A stretch of 41,945 nt of DNA from Planctomycetia bacterium (GCA_016177915.1 JACOUI010000356.1:1-41945); one strand, 5' to 3'. Numbered from the stretch's first letter, positions 16,549 through 26,500 are shown. The notes: a model not told the origin generated them from the sequence alone. Numbers and translations: made by a program.

Positions 16549-18117
16549 CTAGTGGTTGACGTAGAACTCCGTCGCAGCCAGGAGCGACCACGTCAGATGG
16601 GAAAGCGCCGTTTCGCGGCGCTGGGTGTTTTTTGATAGATAATCGGCTACAAGCTGTGTCTCCGCCGCGGCGGGCCGGCGCGAGAGCACGCTCAGGAACA
16701 GTTCGTCGGACAGGGCGCCGGGGTCCGAATGTTTTGCCAGGCGATCCAACAGGTTGCCCGGCCGGGCCACCAGCAGCTTTTGCACTCGGTCGTCGTTCAT
16801 CCAGAACAGGGCCGCTTTCACGGAAACGGCCACGTCGTCCTCCGGCTCGCGCGGCTGGTTGGCAAAAGCCTGCACGAACGCGGTTTGCACGTCCGCGAGC
16901 GCCGGTGCGCCTTCCCGCTCCGCGTCGGGCTTTTCCGGCGTCGCGAGGTCGCCCGTCGCCACGAGCACGCTCTTGGCCAACTGCTCGGCCGAGAGGCGTT
17001 TTTCGGGGAACAGCAGAAAGCTCTCCGGCGGCGACGCGCTTTGCCCCGGTGTCATGCGGCTTGCGCGCTGATAGGCTTGCGTGAGGGCCAGCTCGCGCAG
17101 CATCCATTTCATGTCGAATTTGTGCGCCGCCAGCTCCGACGAAAGCAGCTCCAGCAGCTCGGGATGCGACGGGGGGTTCTTGCCGTGGTGCAGATCCAGC
17201 GGGTGGACGATCCCCCGGCCCATCAGGATGAACCACAGCCGGTTGGCGATGTTGCGCGTGAAGTTCGCGTTCTCCGCCTTGGGCAGCTCGCGCGCCAATA
17301 GCGCCAAGCCGCTGAAGGGCGGATCGCCCTGCTGCGCCGCGGGAACCTCGAAATCCTGACCGCCGGGAATCCGCGGGCCGGTCTCGTGCTTGGTGGGGTC
17401 GAAAACGGAAATGAAATCGAGCTTTTTGGTCATCGCCTTTTCGGCGACGGCCGGCGTCTTGGAGCCGTTTTGGATCGACGTGTTCAGAAAAACGGAATAC
17501 AGGCCCTGGAAGTCGAGCTGCTTGTATTCGTCGATGAACAAGTGGTTGTGGCACTGGGCGCATTGCAGGTCCTGGCCCAGGAAGAGCCGGCCGACGTCGC
17601 GCGTCAGCCCCGGATAGTCGACCGGGTTCGTGCCGTAGTTCTCCAGGCGCTTCGTGTAGAAGAAACCGGCGCCGCGGGTCGTTTCGTCCTTGGGATCGGG
17701 GTGGAGGATTTCGCGGACGAGCTGGTCCCAGGGTTTGTTGGCCGCGAACGACCGGCCCAGGTACTTGAGCCACTCGTCGTGGTCGCCGCGCCGCTCCATG
17801 AGCATGACGTGGAATAATTGCGTCATCCGCCTGGGGAACTCCTCGGACGCCAGCAGGCGGTCGATCAGCTTCTCGCGTTTGTCGGCGTTCGTGTCGTCGG
17901 CAAACTGCCGGACCTCTTCGATCGTGGGAATCCGGCCGGCAAAATCGAGGTAGGCCCGTCGGGCAAACTCGTAATCGTCGGCGACCGGGGCCGGCGTCTG
18001 GCCCGTCGCCTTGGCGGCGATCAGGGCGTCGACGCACTGCGGCAGCGATTCCTGAGCGCGGAGCGAAGCGCCGATCACCGCCCAGCCAAAGAGAGAAAGT
18101 AGGACGATCCGCCGCAT
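16549..18117 (-). CDS. DUF1549/DUF1553 domain-containing exported protein
   Basis: DUF1549 (PSCyt2) and DUF1553 (PSD1) are planctomycete domains of uncertain role, often with heme-like CXXCH sites. This 522-aa protein has a signal peptide (residues 1-21, ending LRAQE). DUF1549 follows, with motifs RRAYLDFAGRIPT, LASEEFPRRMTQLFH and the CXXCH site CAQCHNHLFIDEYKQ. The C-terminal part is DUF1553, recognisable from FTRNIANRLWFILMGRGIVHPLD and HPELLELLSSE. It lacks the N-terminal cytochrome domain seen in the larger homologue at 28272. The ATG at 18117 is chosen for the signal peptide. No DUF1501 partner lies next to it, in contrast to the usual pairing. Confidence 0.92.
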   Translation of the reverse strand: MRRIVLLSLFGWAVIGASLRAQESLPQCVDALIAAKATGQTPAPVADDYEFARRAYLDFAGRIPTIEEVRQFADDTNADKREKLIDRLLASEEFPRRMTQLFHVMLMERRGDHDEWLKYLGRSFAANKPWDQLVREILHPDPKDETTRGAGFFYTKRLENYGTNPVDYPGLTRDVGRLFLGQDLQCAQCHNHLFIDEYKQLDFQGLYSVFLNTSIQNGSKTPAVAEKAMTKKLDFISVFDPTKHETGPRIPGGQDFEVPAAQQGDPPFSGLALLARELPKAENANFTRNIANRLWFILMGRGIVHPLDLHHGKNPPSHPELLELLSSELAAHKFDMKWMLRELALTQAYQRASRMTPGQSASPPESFLLFPEKRLSAEQLAKSVLVATGDLATPEKPDAEREGAPALADVQTAFVQAFANQPREPEDDVAVSVKAALFWMNDDRVQKLLVARPGNLLDRLAKHSDPGALSDELFLSVLSRRPAAAETQLVADYLSKNTQRRETALSHLTWSLLAATEFYVNH

Positions 18118-18349
18118 GGAATCCACTCGCACGTAGTTCTGGAAAGCCGTACTCTCCACGGACCCTGCGCGTTCCGTGGAGCGGCCACGCACGGGCTTGA
18201 ACGCCAGGCACTATTTTGCCGATCCGGACGGCCGCTGTAAACAGGAAGCCCTCGCCCCTCGCTTGCCCCCTGGCCCGAGCAGCCAGAAGGTCGATGGCGC
18301 AGTTAGACGACGAATCGTTGCCGCAGAGCGGCCTGGACGGCCGAAAAAG

Positions 18350-18976
18350 TCACTCCTGCACGTCGCCCAGCTCGCGCCGCAGCCGCGACAGGACGCGCGA
18401 CTTGCAGACGCGCACGGTGCCGGGTTGCATGGCCAGTTCGGTGGCGACGTCGGCCGCCGTCCGACCCTCGACGACGACGCTCCAGAAGGCCTGCCAGGTC
18501 TGCTCGTGGAACTCGCCGCGGATCGACTTGAGCGCCCGCTGCAAGACCTCGCTGAGGGCGGCCTCCTCGGCCGCGTCGCTGCCTTGCGGCAGCGCCAAAG
18601 GATCGAGCACCTGCGCCAGGCGCAGCGTGGCCTCGGTCCCGCCCGCCGCCGCCGGCTCGCCGGCCCGCCGGCGGAAGTAATCGCGCACCTTATTGCGCGC
18701 GATCGTGGAGAGCCAGCCGCGAAACGTGTCCAGCGGCTGCTCCTTGCGAAAGCGGCCGAGGTTCCTGGCGACGGCCGCAAACACGTCCTGCAGCACGTCG
18801 ACGACGTCCTGCTCGGCCACGCCCCAGGCGCGGCACCACACGGCCACCAGCGGCCCGTAGAGGCCAACGAGCCGCACCCACGCGGCGGGATCCGACTGCT
18901 GCGCGTCGGCCAGCAGGCTCCGCGAAGTCGAGCCAGCCGAGCCGCTGCGATCGTCGTCGTCGCCGTCCGCGGTCAT
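18350..18976 (-). CDS. ECF-type RNA polymerase sigma factor
   Basis: The protein is 208 aa long. Region 2 spans about residues 30-95 (DVVDVLQDVFAAVARNLGRF, then FRGWLSTIARNKVRDYFRRR, the -10 recognition part). Region 4 spans about 145-200, with a helix-turn-helix in RTAADVATELAMQPGTVRVC followed by KSRVLSRLRREL. There is no region 1 or 3, as in ECF sigma factors. Its ATG overlaps the stop of the upstream Ser/Thr kinase gene by four bases (18973-18976), so the two are translationally coupled. In planctomycetes many ECF factors are encoded beside kinases and are thought to be controlled by phosphorylation rather than by a classical anti-sigma factor; that role is inference here. Confidence 0.95.
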   Translation of the reverse strand: MTADGDDDDRSGSAGSTSRSLLADAQQSDPAAWVRLVGLYGPLVAVWCRAWGVAEQDVVDVLQDVFAAVARNLGRFRKEQPLDTFRGWLSTIARNKVRDYFRRRAGEPAAAGGTEATLRLAQVLDPLALPQGSDAAEEAALSEVLQRALKSIRGEFHEQTWQAFWSVVVEGRTAADVATELAMQPGTVRVCKSRVLSRLRRELGDVQE

Positions 18977-20904
18977 CTTTGCGCCGCCTTTCGCCGCCGC
19001 CGCCGCTGCGCGACGATCGTCACGAAGACGCTCGCCACGACCAGCACCGTCGCCGTGGTCCCCATCAGCAGAAAAGCGCCGCGCAGGCCGTGGTGCGTGC
19101 TCTCGATCTCACGGTCGAGCGGACGGACGATCTTCATCACGCCCACGACGTCGCCCACCTTCCAGTCCTTTTTGGGGCTTTGGCCCTGGGGAGCGTTGTG
19201 GCAGCCCAGGCAGCTTTGCTCCATGTGCCTGGCCGTGTAATAGAGCAGCTTGCGCCGGCCGCTGTCCGTCACGAAGCGCGCGTACTCCACGGGGGGATTT
19301 GCCTCGGGCCGCGCGGTGGCCTCCAAAAAAGCCAAGGCTGCGGCGTCCGCGTCGCCCTGCGGACCGCCGTTCTTGCGGCCGGGGAATGGGTAACGACTGT
19401 ACACACGGACTTCCATGCCCGGGCTGCGCTTGCTGATCCGCTCTCCCAGGTCGATGGCGAACGAGGCCGGCAGCGGCAGCGACGGGTGGACCGTCCGGTA
19501 GTTCTCCGTAATCGCGACGTTGGTGGTCTTGGGATCGATGTCCTCGATTTCCTGGCTGTAGAACCGCCAGACCTCGTCGAGCATTTTGGTTTCCAGGCGC
19601 GCTCCCTCCAGCGCCGTTTCGCGGACGAAGTACTCCGATAAGCTCGACAGATACGCCAGGCCCACCGACGAACCCGCGACCACCGCCAACAGCATGCCCA
19701 CGGCCAGCGGATACCGCCGGCACCAGCGGAACATGCGTTCGAGGTGGCCCATCGGCCGGGCCAGGATCGGCCGCCCCTGTTGAAAGCGATCGAGATCGCG
19801 GGCCAGCTCGCCGGCAGTTTGATAGCGCTGGCCGGGCAGCTTGCTCATGGCCTTGAGGCAAATGACCTCGAGCTGCCGCGGCACTCCGGCCCGGATCGCC
19901 CGCGGCGGGCGCGGATCGTCTTCGAGCACCTGCTGCAGCAACTGGCGACGGTCCCCCTGAAAGGGACGCTGGCCCGTGAGCATCTCGTAGAGCACCACGC
20001 CCAGGCTGTAGACGTCGCTTCGCGCATCGACCTCGTGCGACGCCCCGCGGGCCTGTTCCGGCGACATGTAGGCCGGCGTGCCCAGCACGCGGCCGTCGGA
20101 GGTCATCGTCAGCTCGCCGGTCTCCTGCTTGGCCAGGCCGAAGTCCATGAGATGCGCGTGCCGCCGCCGATCGACGATGATATTGGAAGGCTTGATGTCG
20201 CGGTGAATGATGCCGTGTTCGTGGGCGTACTGCAGGGCCTCGGCCAGTTCCGCGGCGATCTGGGCCGCTTCGCGCGGGTCGAGGACTTCGTTCTTGAGGC
20301 GTTCCTCCAGAGTGACGCCGTCGATGTACTCGCAGACGAGATACCCCACGCCCTCGTCGGTTTGCCCCGTCTCATAGAGCGAGACGATGGCCGGGTGTTT
20401 GAGGCGCGCGGCGCTGCAGGCCTCGCGCAGGAAGCGCTGAGTCTCCTCGCGGGTGGCGAAGCTGCCGGCCCGCTGCACCTTGAGCGCCACAACGCGCTCC
20501 TGCCGCGGATCCCAGGCCTTGAACACCGACCCGAACGACCCGACGCCCAGTTCCGCCTGCAGCTCGAAGCGTCCCAGCCACACGCGGCCTTCGGCCAGCC
20601 GGCGCGTCAGGTCGCGGCCGGCATCGGCGACGGCCTGCCGGCCAGGATGTGCCAGGATTGCCGTCGTGAGCGCGTTTCCCCGGCCGCTGTCGTCGGCTGC
20701 CGATCCTTCGGGGAGATTCTTGAGCTGCTCGACGAGCACATCGTTGGCCGCGTCAAAGTCCTCGAGCCTGCCGAGGCAGTCCCTACAATCTTGCACGTGG
20801 GCCGCAACCGCGTCCCACTGCGATCCCCCCACCTTGCCCACAGCAAAGGCGTGCAGTGTCGCCTGATCCGGGCAGGAGCGTTCTCGAGAGGTGGAATCCG
20901 GCAT
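18973..20904 (-). CDS. Transmembrane Ser/Thr kinase with zinc-binding N-terminus and extracytoplasmic heme-type DUF3365 domain
   Basis: The 643-aa protein starts with a ZAS-like zinc motif (His37-x3-Cys-x2-Cys43). A Hanks-type kinase follows, about 112-375: glycine loop ELGVGSFGSVF, Lys142, HRD Asp236, DFG Asp254 and APE-like YMSPEQARG, all intact. A transmembrane helix lies at about 400-421. An extracytoplasmic region with a CXXCH site at Cys565-Cys568-His569 comes next, resembling DUF3365/Tll0287-like domains, which bind c-type heme. A second helix is at about 610-633, then a basic tail. Its stop overlaps the start of the ECF sigma gene. Sensing heme redox or a small ligand outside and phosphorylating a target inside, perhaps the sigma factor, is inference. 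The combination is unusual. Confidence 0.9.
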   Translation of the reverse strand: MPDSTSRERSCPDQATLHAFAVGKVGGSQWDAVAAHVQDCRDCLGRLEDFDAANDVLVEQLKNLPEGSAADDSGRGNALTTAILAHPGRQAVADAGRDLTRRLAEGRVWLGRFELQAELGVGSFGSVFKAWDPRQERVVALKVQRAGSFATREETQRFLREACSAARLKHPAIVSLYETGQTDEGVGYLVCEYIDGVTLEERLKNEVLDPREAAQIAAELAEALQYAHEHGIIHRDIKPSNIIVDRRRHAHLMDFGLAKQETGELTMTSDGRVLGTPAYMSPEQARGASHEVDARSDVYSLGVVLYEMLTGQRPFQGDRRQLLQQVLEDDPRPPRAIRAGVPRQLEVICLKAMSKLPGQRYQTAGELARDLDRFQQGRPILARPMGHLERMFRWCRRYPLAVGMLLAVVAGSSVGLAYLSSLSEYFVRETALEGARLETKMLDEVWRFYSQEIEDIDPKTTNVAITENYRTVHPSLPLPASFAIDLGERISKRSPGMEVRVYSRYPFPGRKNGGPQGDADAAALAFLEATARPEANPPVEYARFVTDSGRRKLLYYTARHMEQSCLGCHNAPQGQSPKKDWKVGDVVGVMKIVRPLDREIESTHHGLRGAFLLMGTTATVLVVASVFVTIVAQRRRRRKAAQR

Positions 20905-21119
20905 GGCAGGCCCAGGGTGGTTAACGCATCGGAGAGTGTCCGTGACCCGCGCGCGGCTCGATCTATTCTAACGCGGACACGTTACAATCGCTTCTAGGAC
21001 GCGCGAATTTGAGCATTTTGACCAGAACGTCTCCCCACCGAGGCGGTTTCCTTCGCTCGCGTGGAAGGTCGCACCGACAAAGGCTGCGCCTGCCGGCACC
21101 AGGCGTGCTGCAGTGACGG

Positions 21120-21365
21120 TCAGGGCGACTTGCGACGCCGACGTGCCGGGGCAACGCCAAGCAGTGTCAGAAGAGCGTCGAGATCATGCGTCCTCGGCAC
21201 GCGTTGGCCGACCTCCTCGAACAGGGCCTTTAGGTATTTCTCCGCGGACTGCTGGCAATGGAAGCAAACCAGGTCATGCAACGGCTCGGCTCCGTGCGCG
21301 AGCCTGGCGGCGCCTCGGTAGTCGGCCTCGGCCTTCTTCACCCACTCCCGAGTCGCTCTTTTCAT
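21120..21365 (-). CDS. HEPN-domain protein, apparently shortened or frameshifted
   Basis: The first 70 residues are a clear HEPN domain: WVKKAEADYRGAARL, then LVCFHCQQSAEKYLKALF and VPRTHDLDALLTLL. HEPN proteins paired with minimal nucleotidyltransferases form toxin-antitoxin modules in which HEPN is an RNase. HEPN proteins of this type are usually about 120-140 aa; this frame stops at 81 with an Arg-rich end (ARRRRKSP). Another frame downstream encodes a basic helix ending KMLKFARPR that could be the lost C-terminus, which suggests a frameshift near 21130-21150. The gene overlaps the nucleotidyltransferase gene by 92 bases. It is therefore probably inactive, or the sequence has an error. Confidence 0.68.
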   Translation of the reverse strand: MKRATREWVKKAEADYRGAARLAHGAEPLHDLVCFHCQQSAEKYLKALFEEVGQRVPRTHDLDALLTLLGVAPARRRRKSP

Positions 21366-21723
21366 AAAGGACCTTGCCTCTCGTCAGGATCTCGGTGTGG
21401 AACGACTCGCCTTCCTCCAGACGCCACTTGAGGTTTTGCGGCGTGCGCACGATCAAGTCCATGGGGAACGGCGCCGGAAGCTTCCAGCGAATCTTGACCG
21501 CCTGAGAGTGCTGGTTGCGGGCCGGCATGATCACGAGCAGATCCACGTCGCTGTCCAGGTGCGGTCTGCCGTAAGCATGGGAGCCAAACAGAATGATCTT
21601 GTCAGGCTGGAAGTGCTCCGCAATTTGCCGCGCGTAGCGGCGAATCAACCTCGTGGGAACGCGCGCACCGCAATAGGGACGCGGCGGGGCTGGAGTGCTT
21701 GATAAAGCGCGATTCTCGCTCAT
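21274..21723 (-). CDS. Minimal nucleotidyltransferase (MNT) of an MNT/HEPN module
   Basis: The polymerase-beta nucleotidyltransferase signature is plain: GSHAYGRPHLDSDVDLLV holds Gly-Ser and the two metal-binding aspartates separated by one residue. MNT antitoxins neutralise HEPN toxins, in studied systems by adding AMP to them. The core ends near residue 118 (RGKVLYEKS). The frame then continues 30 more residues of low-complexity basic sequence, overlapping the HEPN gene by 92 bases; normal family members end near that point. A lost stop codon would explain the tail. The first 20 residues (SSTPAPPRPY) are also extra, so the true start could be an internal codon. Confidence 0.85.
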   Translation of the reverse strand: MSENRALSSTPAPPRPYCGARVPTRLIRRYARQIAEHFQPDKIILFGSHAYGRPHLDSDVDLLVIMPARNQHSQAVKIRWKLPAPFPMDLIVRTPQNLKWRLEEGESFHTEILTRGKVLYEKSDSGVGEEGRGRLPRRRQARARSRAVA

Positions 21724-21966
21724 TCCGTTATCCTACCATATGTTCGTACCGTCCGGTCCCTTTCCTTTTTGACGCCAACATGTTAGGGTTGCGGTGCCAT
21801 CTCGTTTGTGGTCGCGGCAATGGCATGTAACGGTCCATCGTTTATAAAGGGAGACGGCAACGGCAAGGAGATACCCTTGCAGGACGGGCCGCCGGCCCTC
21901 CAATACCCTCGCACGCGACGTTTCCAAAACACGCCCAAACCGCCGTTCCTCACCAGGAGAAAACTC

Positions 21967-23517
21967 ATGGTCCCCGCCAATCGCCGCGAATTCATGGAAT
22001 CTGTCGGATGCGGAATGCTCGTCGCCGGCCTCGGCGCTTCGCTGTGCAGCGATTTGGGAATGCGGCCGGCCTTTGCCGAGGAAGGCGGCGATTCGCTGTC
22101 GTTCGGCAAGTACGACGCGCTCGTGGACCTGATGCAGGCGACGCCCCCGGACAAGCTGCAGCCGGTCCTCGTCGACAAGCTCAACAGCGGCGAGACGGAC
22201 CTCAAGGATCTGACGGCCGCCGCCGCCCTGGCCAACGCCGAGACCTTCGGCGGCGAGGACTACGTCGGCTTCCACACGGCCATGGCCATGCTGCCGGCGT
22301 GGCAGATGACCTCGCTGCTCCCCTCTGATCGCCGGCCGCTGCCGATCCTCAAGGTCCTCTACCGCAACTCGCAGCAGATTCAGCAGTACGGCGGGGCCTC
22401 CAAGAAGACCCTCCGCGAAATGCACGCCGCCGAGGAGGCGACGGTCGAGAACCGCGCGATCGCGATTCGCGACGCCTGCCGCGCCGCCGACGTCGGCCGC
22501 GCCGAAAAGCTCTTCGCGCCGCTGGCGGGCGCGTCGCTCGACGACGCCTTCAACACCCTGCAGCCCGTCATGCAGGACGACATCAACGTCCACCGGTTCG
22601 TGTTCGCGCACCGGACCCACGGGCTGGCGGGCCTGTTGGGCAAGGACTACGCCTACACGATCCTCCGCCAGTGCGTGCGGTTCTGCGTCAGCCACGAGCA
22701 GGGGCGGATCAACCACAAGGGCCAAGAGTCGCCCATCCGCGCCCTGATGCCCAAGCTGCTCGATCAATTCAAGCTGGCCGGCATGAAGCCCGGCGACCGC
22801 GATCCCGGAGATCAGGCCGTCGAGGAGCTGGCCCGCACGATCTACCAAGGCCCGCCGGCCCGGTCGGCCGAAGCCGCCGCCGCCGCGCTGGCTGAGGGGA
22901 TTCGCCCCGAGGTCGTCGGCGAGGCCATCTCGCTGGCCTCGAACATGCTCGTCCTCAAGCAGGGTCCGGACCAGTGGCGGGCGCACGGCGACTCGGCCGG
23001 CGTCCACTCGTCGGACGCCACCAACGCCTTCCGCAACATGGCCCGCGCCGTGCAGACGCGGCACGCCATCACGGGCCTGATCGTGGCCGCCTACCACGTG
23101 GCGGTCCACACGCCGTTCAAGGGCGATCCGTACCCGACGTCCGAGCACCGCGCCGCCGTCAAGGCGAAGGACGCGGAGGGCCTCTTGGCCGAGGCCGAAG
23201 ACGCCATCCAGCACAACGACCAGGGGCGGGCGGCCGCGGCGATCGCCATCTACGGCGAGGCCGGCTTTGCCCTGGATGCCGTGTACGAGCGGATGCTCAA
23301 GTACACGATCAGCGAAGACGGCCGCCTGCACGGCGAAAAGTACTTCCAGACCGTGCAGGAGGAGTACCGCACGACGCGGCCGGCCTTCCGTTGGCGGCAG
23401 ATCGTCGGCTTGGCCCGCGTCACGGCCAGCGCCTACGGCTACGACCGCGCGGACAAGCACGGCAGCCGCGCGCCGGGCTACGAAGACGCCTGCAAGCTGC
23501 TGAAGGTCCAGGCCTAA
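21967..23517 (+). CDS. Tat-exported protein of unknown function, 516 aa
   Basis: I do not recognise a named family. A twin-arginine signal (Arg6-Arg7-Glu-Phe-Met-Glu) and a hydrophobic stretch with a likely cleavage zone near FAEEGG show export of a folded protein. The mature part is almost all alpha-helical, without further membrane segments. It has several conserved-looking His/Glu clusters: VHRFVFAHRTHGLAGLLG, FCVSHEQGRINHKGQ, WRAHGDSAGVHSSDA and YHVAVHT. Their density suggests a metal or cofactor site, as in some helical oxidases, but that is inference. The start at 21967 has an AGGAG ribosome site seven bases before it; the frame is open 53 codons upstream. It stands alone between genes on the other strand. 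Confidence 0.72.
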   Translation: MVPANRREFMESVGCGMLVAGLGASLCSDLGMRPAFAEEGGDSLSFGKYDALVDLMQATPPDKLQPVLVDKLNSGETDLKDLTAAAALANAETFGGEDYVGFHTAMAMLPAWQMTSLLPSDRRPLPILKVLYRNSQQIQQYGGASKKTLREMHAAEEATVENRAIAIRDACRAADVGRAEKLFAPLAGASLDDAFNTLQPVMQDDINVHRFVFAHRTHGLAGLLGKDYAYTILRQCVRFCVSHEQGRINHKGQESPIRALMPKLLDQFKLAGMKPGDRDPGDQAVEELARTIYQGPPARSAEAAAAALAEGIRPEVVGEAISLASNMLVLKQGPDQWRAHGDSAGVHSSDATNAFRNMARAVQTRHAITGLIVAAYHVAVHTPFKGDPYPTSEHRAAVKAKDAEGLLAEAEDAIQHNDQGRAAAAIAIYGEAGFALDAVYERMLKYTISEDGRLHGEKYFQTVQEEYRTTRPAFRWRQIVGLARVTASAYGYDRADKHGSRAPGYEDACKLLKVQA

Positions 23518-23596
23518 GCTTGCTCCACCGTGCGTGTCAGGCCGATTCAGTAAAACTGTCGGATGTCGCGGTTCGCCCGCTGGATGCCCTGGGAGA

Positions 23597-26500
23597 TTAT
23601 TGACTGGGGTTCATTGACGGGCGCAATTTCAGCCTTTCGCGCCAGGTATTCGCCGCTTCACGCTTGCCCCAGTCCTCGTACAGCTTGACGAGCCGCGAAA
23701 GGGCCTGGGTCAACCTCTTTTGTCGCTGCGCGGGTGGGATGCCGCTTTCCTTGGCAGCCAGGCCCTCGTATCCAGAGAGCAGCAGTTTTTCGGCTTCGTC
23801 GAACTTGCGTTGGCCGGTCATCGCCGCGCCCAGCAGACTTTGAATATCGTGCGGAGGCCACTGTCCCTTGAACTGTTCCTCGGCGATCTGCAATGCCTGG
23901 CGCAATGGAGGCTCCGCTTCCGAGAACTTCTCCCCCCGCATCCGGCACTCCGCGAGTTGCACGAGGGGCATCAGCAGCCGTGTCTGGTTGGCGGGGTCCG
24001 ACGCTTGCATCTGTTCGATCAACTCCGCGTAGGTGCGATCGGCATCCTCGAGCTGTCCGGCGGCTTCATAGGCGCCTGCCAGCTTGGATCCAGCAGTATG
24101 GACGGTGGTATGTTGCGGACCCAGACTCCGACGAAGGCCTTCGTAGCAGTCCCGAAGGCGCTTGACTGCCTCTTGCACCCGCCGGGCCTCCAGCAAGGCC
24201 GCCCCGAGATTGCCTGTCAGCATCCACACATGCGGATGATCTTCGCCAACTTGGAAGCGCAGTCCCGCCAACGCTTCCTCCAACAGCGAAACTGCCTTTT
24301 CCGGCTGCGCCGTGCGCTGATAGGCCGTCGCCAGGTTGTTCATTGCCAGGAATCTGTGTGTGCCGTGTGGCCCCTTCTTGGTGCGCCATCGCTCGACGAC
24401 CTCTTCATACAATGGAATAGCCTTTTCGAGGTCGCCGGCGTCATCGAGGGCTAGCGCGAGATTGTTCATCGTCACGAGCGTTTCCCCATCCTCCGACCCA
24501 AGCGCCGCCTTCTGCCGGCGCAGCGTCTCCTCCAAGAGTGGCACCGCTTTCGACGACTGCCCAGCCTCGCTGTAGCACAGGCCCAGGGCCGACGCGGCCG
24601 ACAGCGTGTCCCGGTGATCTTCGCCCATTGTCTGTCGGCGGCGCTTCAGCACCTCCTCCAACAGCGCGACTGCTTTGGGCAGGTTGCCCTGGTCCTTGTA
24701 GATGCCGGCGAGATTGTGTTCCGAGGTCAGCGTCTTGGGGTGATCCGGACCAAGCTTGTCGAACAACTGCCGGCGCGCGGCTTCGAGCAGCGGCAGAGCC
24801 AATTCCAGCTTTCCGGTCTCCTGGTATAGAAAGCCCAGGTTGTTCATAGCGAGCGCCGTGTCGATGTGGTCGTCGCCGTACTTTTCGCGTCTGCCCTGGA
24901 CCGACTCCTTGGCGAGAGGGAACGCTTTCTCAAGCAGACCGGCCTCGCGATACGCCTCCGCGAGGTTGCCGAGCGTGACGAGCGTGTCCGCGTGCTTTGG
25001 CCCGAGGACCTTGCGTCGCAACGCCAGTGTTTCTTCCAATAAGGGCATTGCCTCCTCCAGCCGGCCTGCCGCGCGGTAGGCGTCCCCCAAGTTGTTCGCG
25101 CAGATCAGCGTTTGGGAGGCCTCGTCGCCCGCCAGACGCCGGCTCGATTCACGCGCTTTTTCGAGGATGGCGATCGCTTCGTCGATCCGGCCGCGGGCCG
25201 CGTACATGCTCCCGAGGTTGCTCATCATGATGACCGTCAGTGGATTCTCGGAGCCAAATTGATCGCGACAGAGTCGAAGCGCCTTCTCCGACAACGGCAG
25301 CGCGTTCTCAAAGTCGCCCGCTTCGTGCTGGGCATTCGCCAGATTGCAAACGCTGACCAGCGTTTCCGGGGCATCTTCGCCCAGATTCTCGCGGCGCAGC
25401 TCCATCGCCTCGGCGCACAAGGGCAGCGCTTCCCGCGGGAGCCCAAGGCCCACGTATGTTTGCCCCAGGGCATGCAGCATCCGCGCCTTGACGAGGGGCT
25501 TGTCGGCAAACTCGGCCTGGGCGCGCTTGGCGGCTGAAGCGAGCATTTCGGCCACGGTGATTCGTCGCCCGTCGCGCGCCGGGTCAGGGCTCCGGAACGC
25601 GCTGACCAGGTAATCCGAAACGGCCTGCGCCTCGTCGCGTGATCGTTCGGCGTCGGTGCGTTTCTGATCGGCCTCAGCGCGTGCGAGTTTCAAGTTCCCA
25701 TTCGCCACCGTCAGTTGCGCGTTGATGGCCGAAATCCTCGTGTTCTGCGCCGTGATCTGCTCGTTTCGGCCCCGGATTGTTTCATTGGCACGTGCCAAAC
25801 GCCGATTCGAAGCGGCGATCACCGCCGACAGGGCCGCCAGGCCCACCATCGCGATCAGCACACCCACCACGGACGCGGTCACAAGGGTTCGGTGCCGCTT
25901 CACGAATCGTCGCCCGCGATCCCAGAGCGGTTCGACGTAGGCTGCGACCGGTTCGTCGGCCAGCCAGCGTTCCAGCTCCTCTGCAACGCTCCGCGCCGTG
26001 ATGTACCGGTCGACCGGCAACGGCGCCATGGCCCTGAGGCAAATCGCTTCCAGCGGACGCGGAACATTCCGTTGGATCTCACTTGGGCGCGGGCATGACG
26101 CGCTTCGCGCGGCATCCCGCAAGGGCCTGGCGTTCCCTCGTGTGAACGGCGGCCGTCCGGCGAGGAGGTGATATAACGTCGCCCCGAGGCTGTAGATGTC
26201 CGTGGCAGGGCCCACCTGGTCGATCTGGCCGGCAGCCTGTTCTGGGCTCATGTAGGCCGGCGTGCCGATCGCCTGCCCAAGTTGGGTGTCCGCCACCTTA
26301 TCGGCAGAGACCGGCCGCAATGACGGCGGCAGGTCCTCACCTTCCGGGACGCTGCACGCGTCCGCACGCCCTAGCGCCTTGGCCAGTCCCCAGTCGACGA
26401 CCAGAGTTTCCCCGTACTTGCCCAGCATGACGTTGCCAGGCTTCACGTCGCGGTGGATCACTCCGCGGTCGTGCGCGTATTGGATGGCGTTGCAGACGTC

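Noticed and set aside
21733-23460. A 575-codon minus-strand frame opposite the Tat-exported protein
   Set aside because: Codon pattern and composition (Val/Gly/Arg/Asp-rich, no hydrophobic core pattern) fit an antisense shadow; the plus strand has a ribosome site and a Tat signal.
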